From Caldanaerobacter subterraneus (lineage in GTDB: Bacteria > Bacillota > Thermoanaerobacteria > Thermoanaerobacterales > Thermoanaerobacteraceae), in NCBI RefSeq assembly GCF_004345675.1, contig NZ_SLWU01000021.1, positions 2,501-44,739 of the forward strand: DNA of 42,239 nucleotides, given 5' to 3'. Under the pieces are notes generated by a model. That model saw nothing but the letters and a program-made list of their open reading frames with translations, was not told where the DNA came from and did no database searches. Positions 33,691 through 41,323 of the stretch are shown here, one piece after another (within the stretch, counting starts at the first letter, position 1; every line of letters begins with the position of its first letter). The position numbers and the translations under genes were made by a program.

Positions 33691-35120
33691 CATTCATCTT
33701 TTACATAAAATACCATGGTTATCGTAGTTCCTTTGCCGGGCTCGCTTTCAGCCGTGATATGGCCTTTATGGGCTTCCACTATTTGCTTCGCAATAGCCAT
33801 GCCAAGGCCACTGCCCCCTGGGTTTTCTCCGGTGTTAGTGCCCCTGTAGTATCTTTCAAACAAATTTTCCAGTTCATCTCGCGGGATACCCTTCCCATTG
33901 TCTTTTATTTCTAATATTATCGCATTGGCTTCTTTTTTTAGTAATACCTGTATAACTGTTTGGGGAGGGTTATGTGTAAGGCCGTTGTAGATGATATTTC
34001 CCACCGCCCTTGAAAACAAAACGCGATCTACGCAAAAATCGATATATTTATCCTCGCACTGGAAGTCGACTCTTCGCCCTTCAAATTGTAGATCGTTCAA
34101 AATGCCGATGATTATTTCTGTTACTTCATCCACCAAGTTTACTTTTTCGAGTTTAAGGGGGAGTTCATCGTTTTTGAGCCTGTAAGTAAGCCTCAGGTCT
34201 TCCAGTAATTGTTCCATGTAGTCAGCTTTTTCTTTGATTATCTTCAAATACCGGGTTTTTTCTTCGTAAGTCTTATGGTAGGAATCCTCCAGCAGGATTT
34301 CCGCATAACCTTTTATGGAGGTAAGAGGAGTCTTCAGGTCGTGGGAGATATTTTCAATCCACTCCTCCCGCATGCGATCAAGTTTTTGTTTTCGGAGTTC
34401 CCCTTCCTTAAGTGCCCGGGAAAGTGTGTTCAGATTGTGGTATACTTCTTTGTACAAGCCTTTTTCCGGGTAAACTTTTCCATAGTCCCCCTCTGAAAGG
34501 ATTTTTATGCCGTCTATGATTTTAAAAAGGGGATTGGCCAGCTTCTTGCCGAAAAAATAGCTGATGAGGATGGTGACAAAAGCTGTACTCAAAAACACCA
34601 AAAGTAAAACTTTTTCCCACGAATTGAATATTCTCGAAACATTTAGATAGAACACAAACCTTGACACGTATTCATAGGGGAATCCTATGACATAACTCCA
34701 TTCTCGACCATCAATTTTTGAAACACTTACAAAAATATTGTAATCTCCTATAACCCCTGCATATTTATACGCATGGACTATATCCACCGGCGTATAATGG
34801 GAGGGCGCTTCCGGAGGTTTGAAGTGACTATACACTTCTTTACCCGTTTCGTCCAGTATTTGTATCCATCCTCCTCTTTTTTCAAGCTCCCAAAGGCCTT
34901 CGGAGGTTACGGCGGGCATGCCTTCCCTGACAAATATGTACTTTTTGAAATCCAGAGTGAACTTTTCAGCCTGATATGGAGAACCAAATGGGCCATTATC
35001 TCTGCCGGCTGGACTCCCACCAAATATGTAAAAAGATATGAAGGAAAAAATCAAAAGGAAGATGAGTACAGTAGTTATGGTATAGGTCAGCAAAAAGCCG
35101 AAACTTATTTTCCATTTCAT
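33690..35120 (-). CDS. Sensor histidine kinase (OmpR-partner type)
   Basis: The 476-residue kinase has two membrane helices (about residues 10-32 and 172-192) around an extracellular sensor of about 135 residues, then a HAMP-like linker. The phosphoacceptor is His260 in NISHDLKTPLTSIKGYAE. The ATP domain has N box NIIYNGLTHNP, G1 DNGKGIP, F box LFERYYRG and G2 GGSGLGMAIAKQIV. The large sensor domain argues against a BceS type and for a VanS/PhoR-like kinase. The ATG at 35120 has GAGGT six bases upstream. It lies 10 bases after its response regulator and next to an ABC exporter, probably its target. Confidence 0.92.
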   Translation of the reverse strand: MKWKISFGFLLTYTITTVLIFLLIFSFISFYIFGGSPAGRDNGPFGSPYQAEKFTLDFKKYIFVREGMPAVTSEGLWELEKRGGWIQILDETGKEVYSHFKPPEAPSHYTPVDIVHAYKYAGVIGDYNIFVSVSKIDGREWSYVIGFPYEYVSRFVFYLNVSRIFNSWEKVLLLVFLSTAFVTILISYFFGKKLANPLFKIIDGIKILSEGDYGKVYPEKGLYKEVYHNLNTLSRALKEGELRKQKLDRMREEWIENISHDLKTPLTSIKGYAEILLEDSYHKTYEEKTRYLKIIKEKADYMEQLLEDLRLTYRLKNDELPLKLEKVNLVDEVTEIIIGILNDLQFEGRRVDFQCEDKYIDFCVDRVLFSRAVGNIIYNGLTHNPPQTVIQVLLKKEANAIILEIKDNGKGIPRDELENLFERYYRGTNTGENPGGSGLGMAIAKQIVEAHKGHITAESEPGKGTTITMVFYVKDE

Positions 35121-35130
35121 GCTCACAACC

Positions 35131-35877
35131 TCATTTCTGCAAACCGCGAGTTTCCAGTTTGTATCCCAATCCTTTCACCGTAAGTATATACCGGGGATTG
35201 GCGGGGTCATCTTCAAGCTTTTCCCTCAAATGCCGGATGTGCACCATGATGGTGTTATCATCACCCATATATGTCTCTTTCCATACCGCTTCATACAGCC
35301 GTTTTTTGCTGATAATGTGGTTGGGATGCTGTACAAGATACAGCAGTATGCCGTATTCCATAGCTGTAAGAGTTACAGCCTGTCCATTTTTTAAAACCTC
35401 TCCTCTGGCAGTATCGATCTTAATATCACCGAAAGAAATAATATCTTGGAAATTGGCATCTTTTTGGGCAGTCTGGGGTTTTAAATAATATTCACCTCGT
35501 CTCAACTGGGCCTTTACCCTGAAAGCAACTTCTTTAGGGCTGAAAGGCTTTGTTATATAATCATCCCCGCCTATACCCAGTCCAAGAATTTTATCCGTAT
35601 CCTCACTTTTTGCGGAAACAAAAAGTATGGGAGCCAGTGTTATCTCCCTCAACCTCCTGCATACTTCAAACCCATCTATGTCTGGAAGCATTACGTCTAA
35701 AATGATGAGATCGGGATTCTCCTGCCGGCATAACTCTATAGCCGCCTCACCCGAGCCAGCACACAATACCTGCCTGAATCCCTCTTTTTGTAGAGCCGTT
35801 TTGAGTACATCCTGTATGCTTTCCTCATCATCAATTATCAGTATCTTTTTTTGGAAAATGCTGTTTTCAGATTCCAT
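35131..35877 (-). CDS. OmpR/PhoB-family response regulator
   Basis: The 248-residue regulator has a receiver domain with the acidic pair DD (16-17), phosphoacceptor Asp61 in LIILDVMLPDIDGF, Thr/Ser and Lys in VSAKSEDT. The C-terminal winged helix has LTAMEYGILLYLVQHPNHII and TVKGLGYKLE. AGGAGGTGAGGCC precedes the ATG. It is co-transcribed with the histidine kinase. The likely target is the downstream ABC exporter, although no direct-repeat operator was identified in the 33564-33670 gap. Confidence 0.93.
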   Translation of the reverse strand: MESENSIFQKKILIIDDEESIQDVLKTALQKEGFRQVLCAGSGEAAIELCRQENPDLIILDVMLPDIDGFEVCRRLREITLAPILFVSAKSEDTDKILGLGIGGDDYITKPFSPKEVAFRVKAQLRRGEYYLKPQTAQKDANFQDIISFGDIKIDTARGEVLKNGQAVTLTAMEYGILLYLVQHPNHIISKKRLYEAVWKETYMGDDNTIMVHIRHLREKLEDDPANPRYILTVKGLGYKLETRGLQK

Positions 35878-35926
35878 GGCCTCACCTCCTTATTAATTAA
35901 GTCCGGATAAGCTGCACCCAGCTAAT

Positions 35927-35952
35927 AAAAAAGACAAGAGACATCTCCTGTC
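35927..35952 (-). terminator. Intrinsic terminator downstream of the EAL-GGDEF gene
   Basis: On the minus strand GACAGGAG and CTCTTGTC pair around ATGT with one G-U and are followed by TTTTTT. It separates the EAL-CBS-GGDEF transcript from the two-component operon. The rest of the 35878-36079 gap is AT-rich with no gene. Confidence 0.75.
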
Positions 35953-36079
35953 AACCAGTACAATTGAAAAAACAAAATCACAGAAAGGGGTGCTTCTTGC
36001 GAAAAATATCGAACTTGATAATATTATACTATAACATTGTATTAGATTTCACCAGGAGTATGACAAAAATTTTACCTTT

Positions 36080-37844
36080 TTATATCATAGCCTGTTTTCC
36101 CTTTTCCAGTGATTCTATTATATAATGGCTTTTCTTGTATTTCTTGCACTCCATCTTGACATGAGATGCAATTCTGCTTATTTCATCGATGTCAGAAAAT
36201 TTCCTATTTGAATTGTTTACGACAGCAATAGATATCCCCATAATAGGGAAATCACCTTCATTCCCAAGCCTGTCTGTCGCATGTATGTACCCTCTTTTAA
36301 CGTCCAGCTCACTGTAAAACCTTACAATGTTATAATCAAATTCTTCTATTATATTTTTACAAAGCCTCTCTACATCGTAAGTTTTTACAATCGCTACAAA
36401 GTCATCTCCTCCTATGTGGCCCAGGAAACTATCTTTGTAAAAATACAAATGCCTTTCCAAGATGTTAGCCACATATTTTAAAACCTTATCTCCTCTTTCA
36501 AATCCATACACATCGTTATAGGCCTTGAAGTTGTTCAAATCAAAATACATAAGAAAAAAAGGCTCATCTTTTGATATGACTTTCCTTATCTTTCTTTCAA
36601 TTATGAAGTTTCCTGGAAGTCCTGTCAGCAGATTTGAATACTTCGCGATGTTAAGTTCTAATTCCATTGATTTTTCTAAAAGAGTAATAACAGGCACAAC
36701 TCCGTAATAATTTCCATCTTTCTCCACTACTATGTAATCATATAATTTATCTTCTTCCCTCGTAGTGACGGCTTTTACTACATCGTTTATCGAAACATTA
36801 TAGTCAAATACAAGAGGATTTGGGTCCATCAACTTGTATATAGGCCTTTTCATGTAAACCGCCCAGCCGTACTGCGTACCTATGTGAGAGAAAAATTCCT
36901 TCCTCATTATAAGCCCTACTACCTTTTTATCGTTCACTACAGTTATCCTCTGCAAATTTGGATTAGCAACAAAAATTCTTTCAATTTCACTCCCCAGAGT
37001 AAAAGGCGAAATTGGAGCATCTTGCCTTGCTATTTCTCCAATTTTTACTGTAAAAGCTGACGCAAATTTAAGCCTTTCTACATATGCATTTCTTTCCATA
37101 ATTAACTTTTTTACATCTTCATCTATACATACGAGTTCTTTAGAAGGCTTCGCAAGAAAAAATCCCTGTCCCAGTGGAATTCCGATTTCAATCACCGTGT
37201 AAAGTTCATCAACAGTCTCAATGCCTTCGGCGATGAGCTTTATGTTTGTATTGCTGGCAAACTCCATCAAAGCTTTTACTATGGCTCTCTTGAAATTGTC
37301 TTTATCAATGTTTCTTATCAATGACATGTCTATTTTCACATAGTAGGGCTTAATTTGAGCAATTGCAGAAAGTCCAGAATATCCTGCTCCTACATCATCT
37401 ATCGCTATTTTATACCCCTGGCTCTTGTAATTATCTATGGCATTTTTAAAAGCCTTATAATCTTTTATAGCAGTCTTCTCTGTTATTTCAAAAATCAGAT
37501 TTGAAGGATTTATTCCATAAAATTGCAATATCTCTTTAGTTGTCCCTCTTATAAAATGCTCATCTTTTATTATCTCAGGGTCTACGTTTAAAAATAAAAG
37601 TTTATCGCTTTTAAAACTGTTAAAAGTCTCAATGGCTTTAATCCTTGTCACCAACTCCAAATCCCACAGCAAGTTCATTTTTTAGCTTCTTCAAAAAGAA
37701 CTTCGGGATTATAAAATATAGTCCCTTCAGGTCCTCTTGTCAAAGCCTCGTACCCAACAACTTCTCCATCAAAAAGGGAAACTACAGGTTGAAACAAAGT
37801 ATTAAAGTTTTTTCATCGATTATTCTCTTTAGTTCCTCTTTCAA
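36080..37844 (-). pseudogene. EAL-CBS-GGDEF cyclic-di-GMP protein, broken by two frameshifts
   Basis: The 532-codon downstream frame encodes most of an EAL phosphodiesterase domain (FEITEKTAI, DDVGAGYSGL, KIDMSLIRNI, IAEGIET, GQGFFLAKP), a CBS pair, and a GGDEF cyclase domain with an active-type GGDDF. The EAL signature itself is missing from that frame, but lies just upstream in another: LFQPVVSLFDGEVVGYEALT and RGPEGT up to LFEEAKK. Adding one A to the A6 at 37678-37683 joins EAKK to MNLLWDLE. A second single-base loss near 37804-37806 separates the true N-terminus, a TTG at 37844 (KEELKRIIDEKT) behind GGGGTGA. Without repair, the product lacks the metal-binding EAL glutamate, although the cyclase domain could still be made from the ATG at 37678. 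Confidence 0.8.
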
Positions 37845-37928
37845 AGTTCATCACCCCTTGACACAATTATACAAAAGTAATGTTAAAATCTTGTTAATTT
37901 TATGTAAAATTTCGATAATATTTTACAA

Positions 37929-37954
37929 GGGAACTTTTTATCAACTTTCCCCTC
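37929..37954 (+). promoter_or_regulatory. Candidate ECF-type promoter of the broken sigma gene
   Basis: GGGAAC (37929-37934), then 16 bases, then CCTC (37951-37954) followed by TTATATAG. The spacing and the -35 are the same as before the serpin gene at 38674-38699. The -10 core differs from the CGTC consensus by one base. It lies about 43 bases before the TTG start. Confidence 0.45.
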
Positions 37955-37996
37955 TTATATAGTAGAGTGAGCTCCCAAAGAAGAGGTGACAAAACA

Positions 37997-38597
37997 TTGG
38001 ATATAAAAAATGTTGTTAAAAAAATACAAAAAGGAGATTTTAAAGCCTTTGACCACCTAATAAAGTTGCAAAGCCCTAAGGCATTAAAAACTGCGTATCT
38101 CATCACTGGTGAAAAACACATTGCAGAAGAATGTGTACAAGAAGCTTTTCTTCAATGCTATCAAAAAATTTACCAGCTCAAAAAGCCGGAAGTATTTGAA
38201 TCATGGTTTTACAAAATTCTTACAAGAATTTGCTGGAACGTCCTATCTAAAAACAAAAACACAGTATCACTAGAAGCTATAAAGGAGACAGAACAAGATT
38301 TCTCATCAGAAAAAGACAATGTGGAGGAAAACTTTGAAGAAGAGGAATTAAAACAGTTGCTGATTAAAACCCTTTACACGCTAGAACCCCATTATCGCAC
38401 TGTCATTGTACTCAGATTTTAATCAAGACCTTTTCTATAAAAGAAATTGCAGAAATAATAGGGTTACCTGAAGGAACAGTAAAATCCCGACTTCACAGGG
38501 GGATAAAAAATTAGAAGAAAAGATAAAAGGCGCCCTTTTAAATACCCACAAGCCTGTAAGTAATCCTCAATCGCAAGGAGGAATTAAGGATGAATAA
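37997..38597 (+). pseudogene. ECF sigma factor gene broken by three single-base indels
   Basis: From the TTG at 37997 (AGAGGTGACAAAACA upstream) the frame encodes sigma region 2 (FKAFDHLIKLQSPKALKTAY, EECVQEAFLQCYQKIYQ, FESWFYKILTRICWNVLSK) and the start of region 4 up to HYRTVIVLRF, where it stops at TAA. The rest of region 4 is present in other frames: QDLSIKEIAEIIGLPEGTVK then SRLHRGIKK and LEEKIKGALLN. It needs one base removed in TTTTAA (38417-38422), one T removed at 38431-38434 and one A added at 38505-38510. The repaired protein of about 200 residues would end at 38597, overlapping the next ATG (ATGAATAA). Confidence 0.82.
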
Positions 38598-38685
38598 ATC
38601 AGATAAAACATACCTGCCTAGAAAGCAAGTTATAAGTTTTCTAGGCAATTTGTTTTATCTAAATCATTCTATTGGGAACATTTGA
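38590..38685 (+). pseudogene. 31-codon ORF where an anti-sigma gene would be expected
   Basis: An ATG with GGAGGAATTAAGG upstream overlaps the end of the repaired sigma frame, the usual sigma/anti-sigma coupling. It encodes MNKSDKTYLPRKQVISFLGN and then 11 residues before a TGA. A membrane anti-sigma factor should have over 200 residues, so this is probably its 5' remnant. The end overlaps the candidate serpin promoter, suggesting that a deletion brought the two together. The identity is inferred from position only. Confidence 0.4.
38615..38647 (+). repeat. Inverted repeat or weak terminator before the serpin promoter
   Basis: TGCCTAGAAA (38615-38624) and TTTCTAGGCA (38638-38647) form a perfect ten-pair stem with a 13-base loop, followed by ATTTGTTTT. 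It may end the sigma transcript upstream of the serpin promoter. Confidence 0.45.
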
Positions 38686-38699
38686 GAAGGTAATTCGTC
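38674..38699 (+). promoter_or_regulatory. Candidate ECF-type promoter of the serpin gene
   Basis: GGGAAC (38674-38679), 16 bases, then CGTC (38696-38699) followed by TAATTT. This matches the AAC...CGTC architecture of ECF sigma promoters in Firmicutes, and the transcript would begin about 20 bases before the serpin start. No competing sigma-A promoter with correct spacing was seen. Confidence 0.6.
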
Positions 38700-38726
38700 T
38701 AATTTAGTAGAAAACACAGGAAGGGA

Positions 38727-40010
38727 GTGGTATTTATCGTAAAAGCTTTAAAATGTAAAAAGTTTTTTGCATCAATACTTGGCATTATAGTATCAATTAC
38801 AATGTTTATGAACATGTCGGGATGCTCTTTTTCCACCTCAAAAGTTCAAGCTGCAAATTTGATGGAAGGAATAAAAGCAAATCCAGTAAGTGAAAAAAAC
38901 ATAGATGAAAAGTTTATCTATAACACAGCCGACTTTTCAATTGAACTTTTCAAAAATTCAATTGATGACAAGGAAAATTCCCTAATCTCTCCCCTTTCAG
39001 CGATGCTGGCATTAGCTATGACAGCAAACGGAGCAGATAATGAAACTCTTGCACAAATGGAAAAAGCACTGGAAAAAGACATTTCCATTGAAGATTTAAA
39101 CAAATACCTGTACACGTATATGAAAAAGCTTCCCAATGAAGAAAAATCAAAATTAACTATCGCCAATTCAATATGGTTCAAAGAAAATGATTTTATGCCC
39201 TCTAAAGATTTTCTTCAGATAATTGCAGATTACTATAAAGCCGATATTTTTAAAGCTGCTTTTGACAGCAGTACAGTAAGTGACATAAACAACTGGGTAA
39301 AATCGAAAACAAATGGAATGATTGACAAAATATTGAACAAAATTGACCCAGAAGATGTCATGTATCTGATTAATGCTGTAGCTTTTGATGCAGAATGGGA
39401 GACAGTGTACGAAAAAGCTAGTGTACATGAAGATATATTCACTGATGTGTATGGGAACAGACAAAAAGTTGAATTTATGAACTCAGAAGAAAACCTGTAC
39501 ATTGAAGAAGAGAATGCAGTCGGCTTTGTTAAACCTTATGCTAAGAACCATTACAGTTTTGTGGCTATTCTCCCTGATGAAAATATTTTTGTAAACGAAT
39601 ATATAAAAACATTGACAGGCCAAAAATTCATAGATTTAATAAAAAATGCTAAAATAACTCTTGTGCGTGCTTCTCTTCCAAAATTTAAATACGAATATAC
39701 AATTAAAATGAATGAAACTCTAGAATCCCTTGGTATGACTGACGCTTTCTTGCCAGACAAGGCTGATTTTAGTAAGCTTGGAAAGTCAGACATTGGCAAT
39801 TTGTATATTTCAGAAGTACTGCATAAAACTTTTATATCAGTAGATGAACTAGGCACAAAAGCTGGTGCTGTAACATCGGTTGATATAACAGCTGCTGGCA
39901 TTCCAGTAAACTTTAAGACAGTAAAATTAAACAGACCTTTTATATTTGCAATAATTGACAACAGCACAAATCTTCCAATATTTATTGGAACAGTTTTAAG
40001 CTTAAAATAA
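38727..40010 (+). CDS. Serpin (serine protease inhibitor), lipoprotein
   Basis: The 427-residue serpin has a lipoprotein signal peptide ending in NMSGC (Cys33), so the mature protein is anchored outside the membrane. A linker of about 30 residues precedes the serpin core (NSLISPLSAMLALAMTANGA, LTIANSIWFKENDF, VMYLINAVAFDAEWE, FVAILPDE). The reactive loop begins with hinge GTKAGAVT (from residue 376), whose small residues allow insertion as in inhibitory serpins. Counting from the hinge puts P1 near Ala390-Gly391, suggesting elastase or subtilisin-like targets. The start is a GTG after AGGAAGG. T. tengcongensis has a known serpin (tengpin); this may be its orthologue, which I cannot confirm. 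Confidence 0.9.
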   Translation: MVFIVKALKCKKFFASILGIIVSITMFMNMSGCSFSTSKVQAANLMEGIKANPVSEKNIDEKFIYNTADFSIELFKNSIDDKENSLISPLSAMLALAMTANGADNETLAQMEKALEKDISIEDLNKYLYTYMKKLPNEEKSKLTIANSIWFKENDFMPSKDFLQIIADYYKADIFKAAFDSSTVSDINNWVKSKTNGMIDKILNKIDPEDVMYLINAVAFDAEWETVYEKASVHEDIFTDVYGNRQKVEFMNSEENLYIEEENAVGFVKPYAKNHYSFVAILPDENIFVNEYIKTLTGQKFIDLIKNAKITLVRASLPKFKYEYTIKMNETLESLGMTDAFLPDKADFSKLGKSDIGNLYISEVLHKTFISVDELGTKAGAVTSVDITAAGIPVNFKTVKLNRPFIFAIIDNSTNLPIFIGTVLSLK

Positions 40011-40038
40011 AGGGTCAGCATTGTCTGACTCTTTATTT
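40005..40038. terminator. Bidirectional terminator between serpin and transglutaminase-like genes
   Basis: AAATAAAGGGTCAG and CTGACTCTTTATTT form a 14-pair stem (one G-U) around CATTGT. It overlaps the stop codons of both convergent genes. The T runs are interrupted, so strength is uncertain. Confidence 0.6.
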
Positions 40039-41100
40039 GTAATCAAAATATTTTTCAGAAAAGTCTTCTTTATTCCATTTATGGTCTTTTTCTATTTGCT
40101 TTTCTGTTAGGTTAAAGTAGGTATACATCACTTTATCTCCTCTGTCAGGAACCGGGTCATCCCATGTGACATCAATATATCTCACTTTACCATCAATTCT
40201 TACCATATTCCAAGCATGGGGAACTTCTTTCCCATTGCGTATTCCAGTTCCAGAAACCCCAATACTATCTAATCCCGCCAACTGCCCAAGCAAATTAAAA
40301 GCCGCTGTATAGCCTTGGCACACTCCTGCTCCTTTTATCAATACTCCATAGGCGGTAAAAGACTCAAATGGAATTGTCCCACTTATATAGTTTTTGTAGT
40401 CATATTTTGTATGTTTGACAATATAGTCGTGTATCGCTTTCGCTTTTTGTAAATCTGTCATTTTGAGACTTGTAATCTTTGAAATTATTTCTCTAGCTTT
40501 TGCCTCTGTCTCTGCTTTCATCTCTTTCACTTTGTCTAGGGGATAGAAATAATTGAAAGTAATCGTAATTTTATAAGAACTACTTTTATAAGTTGAAGCT
40601 GAAATACTCCATTTATCAGCATATGCAAGCTCAGGATGATGTGATAAAATCAACTTGGCAATTTCAGATGTCTTGCCCAGTACATCATCTATAGAACAAT
40701 TTGAACCACAAAAGGAAGGACTTACAACAAAACTCACATCGCTTGCCGTATTTTCTAAGCTATTTTTAATGAGAACGTACATATCTTTTTCACTAGTAAC
40801 CTCCGGCAAAGGGTTAACGTACTCTCCGCCAAGAGAATCCTTTAAAGAAGGCTTTTCATCAACCTCTTTTTTAACTCTAAAGTCAATTATAAGACGCCCA
40901 TTATCCCATACTATCCTATCTTTAAAATTTGATTCTAAATAAGACAAAAAATTTGCAACAAGTTTTGAATCACTCATTCTTTGCTCTATTAAAGAGACTT
41001 TTTCTTCAAAAGCAGCAATCAAAGGGCTTGTACTCGAGTTGAAAAATATGACAAAAACTATTACTGCAGTTAATATAAGCCAAAAAATATTTTTCCTCAA
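40033..41100 (-). CDS. Exported transglutaminase-like (papain-fold) domain protein
   Basis: The 355-residue protein begins with a membrane anchor or signal (IFWLILTAVIVFVIFFNSST). The C-terminal half is a transglutaminase-like domain: GAGVCQGYTAAFNLLGQLAG has the nucleophilic Cys, EVPHAWNMVRI the His, and IDVTWDDPVPD the Asp, followed by the YFNLTEKQIEKDHKW tail common in bacterial proteins of this kind. They are probably proteases or crosslinkers acting at the cell wall. The start is TTG, with AGGGGGT eight bases upstream. It is convergent with the serpin gene. An extended -10 (TGGTATAAT) lies at 41152-41160. Confidence 0.85.
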   Translation of the reverse strand: MRKNIFWLILTAVIVFVIFFNSSTSPLIAAFEEKVSLIEQRMSDSKLVANFLSYLESNFKDRIVWDNGRLIIDFRVKKEVDEKPSLKDSLGGEYVNPLPEVTSEKDMYVLIKNSLENTASDVSFVVSPSFCGSNCSIDDVLGKTSEIAKLILSHHPELAYADKWSISASTYKSSSYKITITFNYFYPLDKVKEMKAETEAKAREIISKITSLKMTDLQKAKAIHDYIVKHTKYDYKNYISGTIPFESFTAYGVLIKGAGVCQGYTAAFNLLGQLAGLDSIGVSGTGIRNGKEVPHAWNMVRIDGKVRYIDVTWDDPVPDRGDKVMYTYFNLTEKQIEKDHKWNKEDFSEKYFDYK

Positions 41101-41151
41101 ATTGTATACCCCCTGTTATGCGGGCTTAAATCTAATTTTACCCTCTATTCA

Positions 41152-41160
41152 ATTATACCA
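41152..41160 (-). promoter_or_regulatory. Extended -10 element of the transglutaminase-like gene
   Basis: TGGTATAAT on the minus strand gives a perfect -10 with the TG extension about 52 bases before the TTG start. No clear -35 is seen. Confidence 0.5.
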
Positions 41161-41206
41161 CACAAACAAAACTCATGAATAAATTTATAAAAAAGGGCGC
41201 AAATTA

Positions 41207-41236
41207 TTGACTAAGGCTTGTTTTATATGCTATAAT
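41207..41236 (+). promoter_or_regulatory. Promoter of tRNA-Trp
   Basis: TTGACT (41207-41212), 18 bases and TATAAT (41231-41236) precede the tRNA by 11 bases. This is a strong sigma-A promoter as expected for a stable RNA gene. Confidence 0.75.
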
Positions 41237-41247
41237 AAAAATCGCGC

Positions 41248-41323
41248 AGGGGAGTAGCTCAACTGGTAGAGCAACGGTCTCCAAAACCGTGGGCTGCGGG
41301 TTCAAGTCCTGTCTCCCCTGCCA
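41248..41323 (+). tRNA. trnW: tRNA-Trp (anticodon CCA)
   Basis: A full cloverleaf of 76 bases: acceptor AGGGGAG pairs with CTCCCCT (41313-41319), discriminator G, encoded CCA end. The anticodon stem ACGGT/ACCGT encloses CTCCAAA, giving anticodon CCA at 41281-41283. The T arm GCGGGTTCAAGTCCTGT is regular. It is a single-gene unit with its own promoter. AAAGGCTTTTAAGCCTTT at 41331-41348 may serve as its terminator. Confidence 0.97.
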
